NCBI GenBank assembly: GCA_040255585.1
Contig: JBDZVI010000003.1
Span: 1-64,000 of the forward strand
Length of the DNA stretch: 64,000 bases
Reading direction: 5' to 3'
Origin: JAAYYF01 sp040255585
Lineage (GTDB): Bacteria; Deinococcota; Deinococci; Deinococcales; Trueperaceae
The notes beneath the pieces are model-generated. The model saw only the letters and a list, made by a program, of their open reading frames with translations, had not been told where the DNA came from and searched no databases. A program made the translations under genes and the position numbers. Positions 44,387-53,775 of this stretch are shown here, piece after piece (position 1 is the stretch's first letter; each line of letters starts with the position of its first letter).

Positions 44387-45877
44387 ATGAAGATCAGCCT
44401 CAAACCACGCTTGCTGGTGCTGCTCACCGCCATCGCGGTCGGTAGCCTGGCGTCGGCGCAGACGCTCACCATCGCGATGAGCGCCCAACCGGACACCTTG
44501 GACCCGCAGGTCACCGCCGCCACGGCGGCCTTCCAGGTGACCAAGTCCATCTACGACGGGCTCGTCGAGGTCGACCAGAGCGGCAACATCGTGCCGGCGC
44601 TCGCCAAGTCCTATAGCGTCAGCAACGACGGTCTGAGCTACACCTTCGTGCTGAACGACGCCACCTTCCACGACGGCACCGCCCTCGATGCCCAGGACGT
44701 CGTGGCCACGCTCGACCGCATCCGCGACGAGGCCACCGGCTCCTCCAAGCGGAGCGAGTTCGCCAGCATCACCAGCGTGACGGCGGTCGACGACCACACC
44801 GTCACCATCGCGCTCTCGCAGACGAGCCCCGCGCTCCTCGCCTCGCTCGCCTCCGGCTGGGGTGCGATCCTCCCGAGCGAGAAGCTGGCCGAGGGTCACG
44901 ACTTCGGCAACCAGCCCATCGGCACGGGCCCCTTCAAGCTCGTCTCCTGGGTGCGCGACAACGCCATCACGCTGGAACGCAACGACAGCTACTACCAAGG
45001 CGCCCCCGCCCTCCAGCAGGTCGTCATCCGCTTCGTGACCGACAACGCCGTGCAGTACCAGGGCCTCGCCACCGGCGAGTTCGACATCATCGACAACGTG
45101 CCCCAGGCGCAGCAGGCGACCGTCGAGGCCGACCCGGCCCTCACCCTCGTGCGCGAGCCGTCTGGCACGGTCCTCGTAGCCGCCCTCAACGCCCGCAACC
45201 CGTACCTGAACGACGCGCGCGTGCGCCGCGCCATCAACATGGCCGTCGACACCGAGATCGTCATGGAAGTCGCCTACGGCGGCGGCCCGCAGGTCGGCAC
45301 GTTCATGGAGGCCGGCAGCCCCTGGTACCCGGAGTCTGTGCAGCCGTTCCCCTACGATCCCGAGAAGGCCAAGGCGCTCCTCAAGGACGCCGGCGTTCCC
45401 GCCGACTGGACGATCAGGCTCGTCCTCCCGCAACCGTACCCTCAGCACATCCAGGCCGGGCAGATCGTGCAGGACTTCCTCAGCCAGATCGGCGTCAAGG
45501 CCGAGATCTCCATCGTCGAGTGGGGTGTCTGGCTCTCCGACGTCTACGGCGGCGCGCACGAATTCGACATCACCGTGGTAGGCCATACGGGCAAACTCGA
45601 CCCGTCCGGCCGCCTCACCGGCCTCGGCACCGACCGTAACTACAGCGGCGTCATCGACGACGACGTCGCCAACTGGATCGCCCAGGCCAACTCCAACCCC
45701 GATCCGGCCATGCGCAAGTCCTTGTACTCGCAGGCCCTCATCCGCCTGCACGACGACGCGCCCTTCATCTACTTCGGCACGGCCGAGCGCGTCTACGCGA
45801 GGAAGGCGAGCGTCCAGGGCTTCTGGATCACGCCCCTCCTCGACTCCTTCGACTTCAGGGCGACTCACTTCGAGTGA
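44387..45877 (+). CDS. Peptide-type ABC importer substrate-binding protein (family 5)
   Basis: 496 aa. Signal peptide MKISLKPRLLVLLTAIAVGSLASAQ. Family 5 motifs include QPDTLDPQVTAATAAFQVTK, IVPALAKSYSVSNDGLSYTFVL and RRAINMAVDTEIVME. AAGGAGG precedes the ATG. Two permease genes follow after a 175-base gap with two strong hairpins. No ATPase gene is present. Confidence 0.92.
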   Translation: MKISLKPRLLVLLTAIAVGSLASAQTLTIAMSAQPDTLDPQVTAATAAFQVTKSIYDGLVEVDQSGNIVPALAKSYSVSNDGLSYTFVLNDATFHDGTALDAQDVVATLDRIRDEATGSSKRSEFASITSVTAVDDHTVTIALSQTSPALLASLASGWGAILPSEKLAEGHDFGNQPIGTGPFKLVSWVRDNAITLERNDSYYQGAPALQQVVIRFVTDNAVQYQGLATGEFDIIDNVPQAQQATVEADPALTLVREPSGTVLVAALNARNPYLNDARVRRAINMAVDTEIVMEVAYGGGPQVGTFMEAGSPWYPESVQPFPYDPEKAKALLKDAGVPADWTIRLVLPQPYPQHIQAGQIVQDFLSQIGVKAEISIVEWGVWLSDVYGGAHEFDITVVGHTGKLDPSGRLTGLGTDRNYSGVIDDDVANWIAQANSNPDPAMRKSLYSQALIRLHDDAPFIYFGTAERVYARKASVQGFWITPLLDSFDFRATHFE

Positions 45878-45884
45878 CCGCCAG

Positions 45885-45919
45885 GCCTGTGGGCGGGTAG
45901 CATCAACCCGCCCACAGGC
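45885..45919 (+). terminator. 14-bp perfect hairpin after the binding-protein gene
   Basis: GCCTGTGGGCGGGT (45885-45898) pairs exactly with 45906-45919; loop AGCATCA. It begins 7 bases after the stop. There is no T tract, and the permease genes lie downstream, so partial termination or mRNA 3'-end stabilisation is likely. Confidence 0.6.
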
Positions 45920-45950
45920 GACCCGGTTGAGCTGACAGGACGATCGACGC

Positions 45951-45978
45951 GGGTGGGGTCCACCGCTAGACCCCACCC
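45951..45978 (+). terminator. Second hairpin in the binding-protein/permease gap
   Basis: GGGTGGGGTC (45951-45960) pairs exactly with GACCCCACCC (45969-45978); loop CACCGCTA. With the hairpin at 45885 it repeats the tandem arrangement at 15673-15722. Confidence 0.5.
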
Positions 45979-46052
45979 GGTGGGTGGAGCCGCCTGGCAC
46001 CCCGCCCGCGTCGTCGCCACGTCAGCGGCGAGGCGGCTCGCGACTCACTAAC

Positions 46053-46991
46053 GTGGCCAGGTACTTGCTCGTACAGACCCTCTCGTTCATCGTCACGCTA
46101 TGGGCGGTACTGACGCTCGTGTTCATAGCGATGCGCGCCCTGCCGGGCGACGCCGCCACGATCATGGGCGGCATCGACGCCACCGAATCGGAGACGAGCG
46201 TGCTGCGCTCGCAGCTCGGTCTCGATCGCTCACTTCCCGTTCAGTACGCCGACTACCTCGCCGATGTCGTGCAAGGCGACCTCGGGAACTCGCTGCGCGA
46301 GCGGCGACCAGTGGTGCGCGTGCTCCTCGACCGCCTACCCGTCACCGTCACGCTCGCCAGCATGGCCTTCGTGATAGCGCTGGGCCTGGGCCTGGGGCTG
46401 GGGCTCCTCGCCGGCCTCCGACCGGGCGGCACCCTCGACCGGATGACGCTGCTCTTCACCACGGTCGCGCTTGCGCTGCCCGAGTTCTGGTTCGGCTTCC
46501 TGCTCATCCTGCTGTTCGCGGTGCAGCTCGGCTGGTTCCCCGTGATCGGCCTCCCGCCGCAGGGGCTGACCCTGGCGGCGAGCTGGCACCTTCTCCTGCC
46601 CGCCGTCACCCTCGCCATCCCCCGTGCCGCGCAGGTCGCCCGGCTCGCGCGGGCGCGCGTGCTCGAGGAGCGGCGCGCCGATTACGTCCGCACCGCACGC
46701 AGCAAGGGCCTCAGACCGTCGGCCGTCGGTAGGCACATCGCCAGCAACTCGCTCCCGGGCGTCATCCCGCTGCTCGCCCTCGAGCTAGGCGGGCTCCTGA
46801 CCGGTACCATCGTCGTCGAGCAGGTCTTCGGACTCCCGGGGCTGGGCGCTACCATCCTCGGCGCCATCGGCGCCCGCGACTACCCGGTCGTCCAAGGCGT
46901 AACCATCCTCGCCGTGACCGTCTACGTCCTCGTCAACTGGCTGGCCGACCTCTCGCAGGTCATCGCCGACCCGCGCCTGAGAGCAGCATGA
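46053..46991 (+). CDS. Peptide-type ABC importer permease (DppB family)
   Basis: 312 aa. ARYLLVQTLSFIVTLWAVLTLVF starts the first helix; MRALPGDAATIMGG, the coupling loop DYVRTARSKGLRPSAVGRH and VVEQVFGLPGLGA are DppB motifs. The GTG at 46053 is placed just before the first helix, with no obvious Shine-Dalgarno. The stop overlaps the next permease start (ATGA). Confidence 0.88.
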   Translation: MARYLLVQTLSFIVTLWAVLTLVFIAMRALPGDAATIMGGIDATESETSVLRSQLGLDRSLPVQYADYLADVVQGDLGNSLRERRPVVRVLLDRLPVTVTLASMAFVIALGLGLGLGLLAGLRPGGTLDRMTLLFTTVALALPEFWFGFLLILLFAVQLGWFPVIGLPPQGLTLAASWHLLLPAVTLAIPRAAQVARLARARVLEERRADYVRTARSKGLRPSAVGRHIASNSLPGVIPLLALELGGLLTGTIVVEQVFGLPGLGATILGAIGARDYPVVQGVTILAVTVYVLVNWLADLSQVIADPRLRAA

Positions 46992-47782
46992 ACCGGGCGC
47001 TCTTCGGCCTGGTGCTCCTCGGCCTGATCGCCCTCTCGGCCCTCTTCGCGCCGCAGCTCACGGGCTACGACCCCATCAAGCCCGACTACCGCGCCCGCTA
47101 CGTCGGTCCGGGCGACGGGCACGTGCTCGGCACGGACGGCCTGGGGCGCGACGTGCTCGCGCGCTCCCTGGCCGGGGGCCGCGTGTCGCTCGTGGTGGCG
47201 CTCTCGGCCACCCTCCTCACCTTCGCGCTCGGCGCCTCGCTCGGCGTGTTGGCGGCCGGCGTCGGCGGGGCAACCGACCTGGTCCTCTCGCGCGTGTTCG
47301 ACGCGCTCCTTGCCTTCCCCGGCTTCCTCCTCATCCTCATCGTCGTCGCGACCCTCGGTGGGGGCTCCCTTCAGACGGTCATGGCCATGGGGGTGGCGGG
47401 CGCACCCGTGTTCTTCCGGCTGGCGCGCTCGTTCACGCGTCAGGAACTCCGTGCCGAGTACGTGACCGCCGCCCGGGCGCTGGGCGCCGGCCGCGGTCGG
47501 CAGCTCCTGCGCCACGCCGTGCCCAACTTCCTCGGGAGCGTCGTCGTCCAGATGGCCAGCACCGCCGCCGCCTTCCTGCTCGTGGAAGCGTCCCTCTCGT
47601 TCCTCGGTCTCGGCGTGCCCCTCCCGACCCCGAGTTGGGGCAACGTGCTGCAAGACGCACGCTCCTACCTCACCACCCAGCCGTGGGCCGCTGTCGGCCC
47701 TGGCCTCTTCCTGGCCGGCGCCTCCCTGTCGTTCCAGTTCATGTCCGACGGCCTGCGCGACATCCTCGACCGCCGTTCCTGA
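46988..47782 (+). CDS. Peptide-type ABC importer permease (DppC family)
   Basis: 264 aa. LFAPQLTGYDPIKPDYRARY, LGTDGLGRDVLARSLAGGRVSL and EYVTAARALGAGRGRQLLRHAVPN are DppC features. It overlaps its partner by four bases. It ends a three-gene importer. Confidence 0.9.
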   Translation: MNRALFGLVLLGLIALSALFAPQLTGYDPIKPDYRARYVGPGDGHVLGTDGLGRDVLARSLAGGRVSLVVALSATLLTFALGASLGVLAAGVGGATDLVLSRVFDALLAFPGFLLILIVVATLGGGSLQTVMAMGVAGAPVFFRLARSFTRQELRAEYVTAARALGAGRGRQLLRHAVPNFLGSVVVQMASTAAAFLLVEASLSFLGLGVPLPTPSWGNVLQDARSYLTTQPWAAVGPGLFLAGASLSFQFMSDGLRDILDRRS

Positions 47783-47801
47783 GGAACCGTAGAATCGGCC
47801 C

Positions 47802-48125
47802 ATGTGGATCCGTACCCTCGACGACCGCGTCATCAACTCCCAACAGATCGAGAGCCTCGAAGTCGTCGAGACCTACGCCGACGAGGTCGACCCGCAGGAC
47901 ATCGAGGCCGAGCTCGTGGAGCCGGAGTACTTCGAGATCGTGGCCGTGCTCGCCTCGGGCGACGAGGCGCTGGTGCATGTCTGCGAGGACGAGCAGGAAG
48001 CGTTCCTCGCGTACGACCTCCTCACGGCGACGCTGGCGCGAGGCACGTATCGCGACGGCACGAGAGTGAGCGAGGTGGCCTCGTTGGTCGACCTCCTCGA
48101 GCGCGAGCGGCAGTCGCACAACTAA
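47802..48125 (+). CDS. Small acidic protein of unknown function
   Basis: 107 aa, 19 bases after the permease gene. MWIRTLDDRVINSQQIESLEVVE begins it; the remainder is rich in Glu/Asp and Val, with two Cys-free beta-rich segments and a short helix at the C-terminus (ASLVDLLERERQ). I do not recognise a family. No signal peptide or membrane segment is present. The reading frame has good GC3 bias, supporting a real gene. Confidence 0.6.
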   Translation: MWIRTLDDRVINSQQIESLEVVETYADEVDPQDIEAELVEPEYFEIVAVLASGDEALVHVCEDEQEAFLAYDLLTATLARGTYRDGTRVSEVASLVDLLERERQSHN

Positions 48126-48202
48126 GTTCTTAAAGCTTCTCTGACGACCCGCCGCGGCGCCGTAGGCGCCCGACCTGCAGACCTACCTGCCGGATGCCGC
48201 CC

Positions 48203-49345
48203 TCAGGCGAGGCGTAAGGGCCTGCCGGCGCCCAGCTCCTCCACCACGCCGACCCGGCTGGTGCGCGGGAACCTCTTGGAGGCGTGGGCGACGACGGCGT
48301 CGACCTGTTCGGGCGCCACGAAGAGGAGGAGGCCGCCGCTCGTCTGGGGGTCGACCAGCGTGAGCCACGTGACCTCGTCGAGCGCCTCTCGACCCTCGAC
48401 GGAAGCCGCCACGTAGTCGGCGTTGGAACGGTGGGCGCGCGTCAGACTGCCCGCCGCGAGAGCCTCCCTGGCTCCGGCCAGCACGGGGACGCCAGCAGGG
48501 TCGAGCCGGATGGCGACGCCGGACGCGCGCGCGACCTGCAGGGAGTGGCCAAGCAACCCGAAACCCGTGACGTCGGTCGCGGCGTGGACGGCGACGTGCA
48601 GGTCGTCCGGCAGCTCCAGCCGGTTCACCTGCCGCATGGAGGCGACCGCCTCGGCCATGTCCAACGCCTCGACCTCGCCGGACTTGAGGGCGCCAGACAG
48701 CGTGCCAGTCCCGACGGCCTTCGTGAGTACGGCGACGTCGCCCGGCCTGGCGCCGGCGTTCGTCCACAGCCTCTCGGGGTGGGCGACGCCGGCCACGCTG
48801 AAGCCGAACTTCAGGGTGTCGTCCTCGATGGAGTGCCCGCCGACGAGGACGGCGCCCGCCTCCGCGATGATCTCGGACGCGCCTTGCATCAGCTCCGTGA
48901 GGACCGAGTCGGGCAACGTTCCCAAGGGATAGGCGAGTATCGTCATCGCGCTCAAGGGCCGGCCGCCCATGGCGAAGACGTCGGAGATGGCGTTGGCGGC
49001 CGCCACGGCACCGAAGTCGCGCGGGTCGTCCAGGATGGGCGTGAAGAAGTCGAGCGTCTGGATCAGGGCCAGGTCGGGGGTCATGCGCCAGACCGCGGCG
49101 TCGTCCAGGTGCTCGGTGCCGACGATGAGGTCGGGGTGCGTTCCGACCGGCAGGGAGCGCACGAGCTGCGAGAGCGTGCCCGCCGCGATCTTGGCGGCGC
49201 AGCCGCCCTTCTTGACCGTGCTCGTGAGGCGCACCGGCGTCCAGGGGGCCTGCTGCTCCGCCCGCTCGCTAGCCGCCTCGTCCACACCCTGAACGCTCAC
49301 CTTGATCGCGGTCGCATGCCCGCTCACCACTCGGTCTTCAGCCAT
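48203..49345 (-). CDS. selD: Selenide, water dikinase (SelD)
   Basis: 380 aa. The N-terminal loop has the catalytic Cys/Lys region KKGGCAAKI, where C49 takes the place of selenocysteine found in some homologues. Other SelD motifs are DDAAVWRM, LDFFTPILDDPRDFGAVAAANAISDVFAMGG-type text (AIR synthase fold) and VLVGGHSIED. It makes selenophosphate from selenide and ATP. The start overlaps the 3' end of the SelU gene by 22 bases, so both form one unit. Confidence 0.95.
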   Translation of the reverse strand: MAEDRVVSGHATAIKVSVQGVDEAASERAEQQAPWTPVRLTSTVKKGGCAAKIAAGTLSQLVRSLPVGTHPDLIVGTEHLDDAAVWRMTPDLALIQTLDFFTPILDDPRDFGAVAAANAISDVFAMGGRPLSAMTILAYPLGTLPDSVLTELMQGASEIIAEAGAVLVGGHSIEDDTLKFGFSVAGVAHPERLWTNAGARPGDVAVLTKAVGTGTLSGALKSGEVEALDMAEAVASMRQVNRLELPDDLHVAVHAATDVTGFGLLGHSLQVARASGVAIRLDPAGVPVLAGAREALAAGSLTRAHRSNADYVAASVEGREALDEVTWLTLVDPQTSGGLLLFVAPEQVDAVVAHASKRFPRTSRVGVVEELGAGRPLRLA

Positions 49346-50412
49346 CCGCTCACTTCCTCCTCGTTGCCCGCGAACGCCACGGGCCTGGCCAGCTTAACGA
49401 GCGAGCGGCGGTAGAGGGGATCGTAATGGCCCTCCAACAGCGCGCCGATCCAGCCGGCATGAGCCTCGGGGTCCGCCCAGGCGGCCTCGCTCTCGGCCAA
49501 CGCCGCTATCCGGGCCGCGACCTCCTGCGCGCCGGCCGCGCCCAGGCGCCGCTTGAGCTTCAGGCTCGAGCCCGCGAGGTCAGCGGCCACGGCCTCGCGC
49601 CCACGGTCAGCGGTAGGCGCGGCGACGTACTCGTCGTAGATCGCCCTACCGCGCTCGGCCAGGCTCGTCTCCAGCATCACGACGTGCGCGGAGCACATGG
49701 CCGCGAACAGTGGGTCCGGCACGGTGCGCACGCCGACGTAGCGCGACTCGTCCTCGACGACGATGCGCTGCGCCGGGTCGAGCACGAGTTCGACGGCGAG
49801 CGCGTTCTCGAACGTCTGCTGGCCGGGTTGGGGGCTCTCCACGTGCCCGAAAGCGCTGCCCCGGTGGCGCGCCAGGCCCTCCAGATCGAGGACCTGCAAG
49901 GCAGCGGCATCGACACGGGCGGCGGCTTGCAGGCGCCTGAGGAGCCGCGTCTTCCCCGCCCCCGTCATGCCGCTGAGCACGAGCAGCCGCTTGTTGGCCA
50001 GAGCAGTAGGCAACGTGGCCATCAGGTGGCCGCGGAGCGCCTTGTAGCCCCCCGCGACCCGCTCGGCGCGCTCGCGGTCCGCGAACTCGACTACGAGCTT
50101 GCTGCGCAGTCCACCCCGCCAGCACATCACGGCCGAGGGCCGCTGGCTGCCGTCGATCGCCTCGCGCCAAGCGGAGGTCCGCTCGGCGAGCGAGTCGCCG
50201 ACCAGCTCGTAACCGAGCTCGATGGCCGCCCGCTGGCCTGCCTCCTTGTAACGGATGCCGACCAGGTGCCGCTCCGTGTCCGTCATGAGCGGCAGCGACA
50301 CAGCACCAGGCAACGCCCCGCGCCCCACCTCGATGGGCGAGCGCACATCTACGACGGCGTAAGGCGAGACGCGGCCACCGAGCGGGTAGACGTCCTGGGG
50401 AGCTATCTCCAC
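49324..50412 (-). CDS. mnmH: tRNA 2-selenouridine synthase (SelU/MnmH)
   Basis: 362 aa. An N-terminal rhodanese domain has the active Cys in AVMCWRGGLRSKLV (about residue 98). A P-loop domain follows with Walker A LSGMTGAGKTRLL. It swaps sulfur for selenium at the wobble uridine of certain tRNAs, using selenophosphate from SelD. The start is GTG at 50412 with a weak ribosome site. No SelA, SelB or selC is seen nearby. Confidence 0.93.
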   Translation of the reverse strand: MEIAPQDVYPLGGRVSPYAVVDVRSPIEVGRGALPGAVSLPLMTDTERHLVGIRYKEAGQRAAIELGYELVGDSLAERTSAWREAIDGSQRPSAVMCWRGGLRSKLVVEFADRERAERVAGGYKALRGHLMATLPTALANKRLLVLSGMTGAGKTRLLRRLQAAARVDAAALQVLDLEGLARHRGSAFGHVESPQPGQQTFENALAVELVLDPAQRIVVEDESRYVGVRTVPDPLFAAMCSAHVVMLETSLAERGRAIYDEYVAAPTADRGREAVAADLAGSSLKLKRRLGAAGAQEVAARIAALAESEAAWADPEAHAGWIGALLEGHYDPLYRRSLVKLARPVAFAGNEEEVSGWLKTEW

Positions 50413-50445
50413 CCCGTCAGGATAGCCCTGCGGTCGGCGGGAAGC

Positions 50446-51660
50446 TCAGGCGGCGAGCGTGAGGCTCGCCAGGTCGCGTGGGTAGTCCGTGAGCAGCTCG
50501 ATGCCGGAAGTGGTGACCAGCACGGTGTCGGAATGGCGGAAGCCGCCGAGCCCCGGCACGTACAGCCCCGGCTCGACGGAGAGGATCATGCCGGCCTCGA
50601 GCACGCCTTCGTAGCCGAGGTCGAGGAACGGGCTCTCGTGGATGCGCTGCCCCAGGCCGTGCCCGACGTGGTGGCGCCAGTGCGGCCACAAGGAGTGCTC
50701 GTCGACGTACGCGCGCATGGCGAGGTCGACGGAGGCGGCCGCGACGCCCGGCCTGATGGCCGCGAAGCATAGGTCCTGCAGGGCAAGCATGTGGTCGAAG
50801 TAGTGCCGTTGCTCGGCGCTCGGCTCGCCGAGGAACATCGTGCGCTCCAGCTCGCTGAGGTAACCGTACACGTCGGCAGCGGCGCCCGTCACGAGCGTGT
50901 CGCCGACGCGGAAGGTGGCGTCGTGCGCGAGCGCGTGCGGGAAGGCGCCGGCCGGTCCGATCTGGCCTCTATAGATGGCCAGGGCACCCCTCACCCATCT
51001 GTTGCGTTGGCGGTACGGTCCGCCGAGGCTCGCGCTCATGGCGCGCGTGGCGGCCGCGCACGCGGCGCCGACAACGGCGTCCTCCGTTAGCCCCGGCTTG
51101 GTGCCGTCCTGCAGGAGACGGTGGGCATGGGCGCCCCAACGGGCGCTCTCGCGCACCAGAGCGACCTCGTGCTCGGACTTGAGGGCCAGCTGCTCGTCGA
51201 GCGCCACGCCGAGGCTCACGACCTTCGCGTCGGTAAGGTCGCTGAGCCTCACCGGGGCGTAGCCCATCACGGGCGGGTAGCCGTCATGGTCGACGGCGAT
51301 GGCGCGCTTGCCGACCCCAAGCCGCCGGGTCTCGGCGAGGAGCAGTTCGAGGGGGTGCGTCTCGCCCGGGTACTCGGGATAGGCGACGACGCGGTCGACG
51401 TCGGCCAACGCCTCCGCATGCTCCAGCTCGAGGCGGGGGACGAAGAGCGCGCGCTCCCCATCCGGCCCGACGATGAGCGCGATCGGACGCTCCGTCGGGC
51501 TGAAGACGAAGCCCGTGAAGTACTGGATGTACTGGTCGTCGAAGAGGACGATGACGTCGGCGCCGGCCGCGCCCAGGGCGCGCTCGGATGCCGTCCGGGC
51601 GCGTTGGGCGTACTCCGCGGGGCCGATAGGGACGGGACCGACGCGACCGTTCCCGCTCAC
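50446..51660 (-). CDS. M24-fold peptidase-like protein with altered metal ligands
   Basis: 404 aa. A creatinase-like N-terminal domain (to about residue 165) precedes a pita-bread fold. Motifs are GHGLGQRIHESPFL and LSVEPGLYVPGLGGFRHSDTVLVT. The first Asp ligand of true M24 peptidases (VDAG) aligns with Gly in VTGAAADVYGY; the second is Glu (SELERT); the last Glu (RIEDT) is Ser (RHSDT). It may be a non-metal hydrolase like creatinase, or a peptidase with one metal. The GTG start overlaps the previous stop (GTGA). Last gene of the peptide operon. Confidence 0.85.
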   Translation of the reverse strand: MSGNGRVGPVPIGPAEYAQRARTASERALGAAGADVIVLFDDQYIQYFTGFVFSPTERPIALIVGPDGERALFVPRLELEHAEALADVDRVVAYPEYPGETHPLELLLAETRRLGVGKRAIAVDHDGYPPVMGYAPVRLSDLTDAKVVSLGVALDEQLALKSEHEVALVRESARWGAHAHRLLQDGTKPGLTEDAVVGAACAAATRAMSASLGGPYRQRNRWVRGALAIYRGQIGPAGAFPHALAHDATFRVGDTLVTGAAADVYGYLSELERTMFLGEPSAEQRHYFDHMLALQDLCFAAIRPGVAAASVDLAMRAYVDEHSLWPHWRHHVGHGLGQRIHESPFLDLGYEGVLEAGMILSVEPGLYVPGLGGFRHSDTVLVTTSGIELLTDYPRDLASLTLAA

Positions 51661-52556
51661 GCCGGCACGACGCGGTCCAGGAACCGCCTCACCACCGCGC
51701 GCCATGCCTCGCGCTCCTCGTTCTGCGGGCCGTGGCCGCTGTTCTCGAAGATCACGAGCTCGGAGTCCGGGATCAGGGCGTGCAGCTCCTCGCTGGCCAC
51801 GAGGGGGGTGATCCAGTCGTGCCGCCCGACGGTTATCAGGACGGGCACGCGCAGCTCGCCCAGCCGGCCGCGCAGGTCGAACCCCTGCTGGTTGTGCGCG
51901 AACGCGTAGTTGTGCGTGGCGTAGTGGAGCTGCATGGCCGCGACCTGCCTGGCGTCGCGCTCCGGATCGTAGGTCGTCGTGTAGAGCGGCATGATCATCG
52001 TGATCAGCGCCCTGAAGTCGTCGTCCGACGTCGTCATGCCGCCGAACAGGCGCTCCAACTCGGGCTCGTCCATGGGGTACGGGCTCTCGAGCGCGATGCG
52101 CATGGCATCGCCCTTGTGTCCGGAGTGCGCGGCCGTATCGCGCAGGACGACGGCGCTCACATGCTCCGGATAGCGCAGCGCGTACTCCTGGGCCAAGTAG
52201 CCGCCGTAAGAGCCGCCGGCGATGACGATCTTGTCGCCGAGCCCGAGCGTCCGACGCACCGCGTCCGTGTCGGCCGCGAACTGCTCGTGGGTGTACGGCG
52301 GGGTGTCGGAACTCGCCCCTGAGCCGCGCTGGTCGTAACTGACGACGCGGAAGCGGTCGGTGAACGCCGCGTAGACTTCCCAATCGTTCCGGCGGCTGCC
52401 CATGCCGGGGGCGCCGTGCAACGTGATGATGGACGGCTTGCCGGCGGCCGCCGGGTCGGCCAGCGCGCTGTCGTCGACCTCCAGCGTGGCGCCGTTGATC
52501 GTCAGCCGACGGGTGGTTGGTGCCTCGTCCGCCCTACCTGTGCCCGGCGCGCTCAC
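51657..52556 (-). CDS. Alpha/beta hydrolase, proline iminopeptidase-like (S33)
   Basis: 299 aa. ITLHGAPGMGSRRNDW contains the oxyanion segment, DQRGSGAS is the S33 signature, the nucleophile is in IAGGSYGGYLAQEYAL, the Asp is in TVGRHDWITP and the His in NSGHGPQNEE. It would remove N-terminal proline or another residue from peptides. The GTG at 52556 overlaps the dipeptidase stop (GTGA), and its stop overlaps the M24-fold gene, so the three are translationally coupled. Confidence 0.88.
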   Translation of the reverse strand: MSAPGTGRADEAPTTRRLTINGATLEVDDSALADPAAAGKPSIITLHGAPGMGSRRNDWEVYAAFTDRFRVVSYDQRGSGASSDTPPYTHEQFAADTDAVRRTLGLGDKIVIAGGSYGGYLAQEYALRYPEHVSAVVLRDTAAHSGHKGDAMRIALESPYPMDEPELERLFGGMTTSDDDFRALITMIMPLYTTTYDPERDARQVAAMQLHYATHNYAFAHNQQGFDLRGRLGELRVPVLITVGRHDWITPLVASEELHALIPDSELVIFENSGHGPQNEEREAWRAVVRRFLDRVVPA

Positions 52557-53755
52557 CTAGCCCACGTCTCCTTGAGGACGCGCATGATGTTGCCGCCAAC
52601 GACCTTCCCGATATCGTCGTCGCTGTAGCCGTTCTTGACGAGCCAGCGCACGATGTTCGGGAACGCCTCCGCCGGGCTCTCGAGCCCGTCGACGAACTCG
52701 ACGCGCGGGTACTCGAGTTGGCCGCGCGACGCGCCGATGGAGAGGGCCTCGGTCAGCGTCGTGTGCAGGCCGACGTGGTCGCCGAAGAGGACATCGGGCC
52801 CGAACGCGACGTGGTCGATGCCGACCAGGTCGACGCAGTACTCGAAGTGCTCCATGAACGACTCGATGGTGTGGCGTGGCCGGCTCTTCGTGATGGTCGT
52901 GTGCGGCGCGGCCTCGATGCCGATGACGCCGCCCTTGGCGGCGCAGGCCTTGATCACCTCGTCCGGCTTCAGGCGCCGGGAGTCCCACAGGCTGCGGGCG
53001 CCGGCGTGCGTGATGAAGACGGGCTTGCTGGAAAGCTCGATCGTGTCCATCGCCGTGACGTCGCCGGAGTGGCTGACGTCGATGGCGAGGCCGAGCTTGT
53101 TCATGCGCTCGACGGCCTTGCGTCCGAAGGCGGTCAGGCCGCCGTCGCGCGGCTCCTTGAGGCCGGCCCCGAGGGCGTTGCCCTCGCTGTAGGCGATGCC
53201 GATGCAGCGCACGCCCAGGCCGTAGAGGACGTCGAGGCGGTCGAGCTCGTTCTCGATCATGGCCGCGCCCTCGATGCTGATGATGAAGGCGATCTTGCCC
53301 TCCGCCTTCGCCCTGACGATCTGGTCGGTCGTCGTGCAGAGCTCGACCATGTCCTGGTGGGCGATGTCGGAGAGTCGCAGGCCGATGTCCGTGATGACGT
53401 CGTCCCACTTCCAGCCGCCGCGGGAGTGGACCATGGCGGTGCCGTCCATCATGTTGTCGAAGACGGCGTCGAGCCCGCTGACGGCCAGACCCTCGTAGCC
53501 CGTGAAGTCGCGGCCCCACCTACGGAACTCGAAGAACTGGCTCAGGTCCTTCGGCGCCACGAAGCAGTGGTCATGGAGCGAGATCATCAGCTTCTCCTGG
53601 AAGAGACGCTTGACGTGCTCCTCCTGCTCGGGCGTGACCTCGACCTGCCTCGACGGCACGCGGTTCAGCACGGGGACGAGCTCGAACGCCTTGTAGTCGA
53701 CGCCCGGCTCGAGGTACTGGAACGACTTGTAGCCGTCGTAACGCTTCTTCTGCAT
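52553..53755 (-). CDS. Membrane-dipeptidase family (M19) enzyme
   Basis: 400 aa. The TIM-barrel M19 type is shown by SLHDHCF (metal ligands), SVEGAAMIE-like IISIEGAAMIENELDRLDVLYGLG text, IDVSHSGDVTAMDTIE and FITHAGARSLWDSRR. M19 enzymes cleave dipeptides, including those with D-residues. No signal peptide, so it acts in the cytoplasm on imported dipeptides. AAGGAG precedes the ATG, 20 bases after the permease stop. Confidence 0.88.
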   Translation of the reverse strand: MQKKRYDGYKSFQYLEPGVDYKAFELVPVLNRVPSRQVEVTPEQEEHVKRLFQEKLMISLHDHCFVAPKDLSQFFEFRRWGRDFTGYEGLAVSGLDAVFDNMMDGTAMVHSRGGWKWDDVITDIGLRLSDIAHQDMVELCTTTDQIVRAKAEGKIAFIISIEGAAMIENELDRLDVLYGLGVRCIGIAYSEGNALGAGLKEPRDGGLTAFGRKAVERMNKLGLAIDVSHSGDVTAMDTIELSSKPVFITHAGARSLWDSRRLKPDEVIKACAAKGGVIGIEAAPHTTITKSRPRHTIESFMEHFEYCVDLVGIDHVAFGPDVLFGDHVGLHTTLTEALSIGASRGQLEYPRVEFVDGLESPAEAFPNIVRWLVKNGYSDDDIGKVVGGNIMRVLKETWAR

Positions 53756-53775
53756 CTGTGATCTCCTTGGGGAGG

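Noticed and set aside
48284..49414. Plus-strand open frame of 376 codons opposite selD
   Set aside because: Shadow of SelD and SelU, which have all family motifs on the minus strand.
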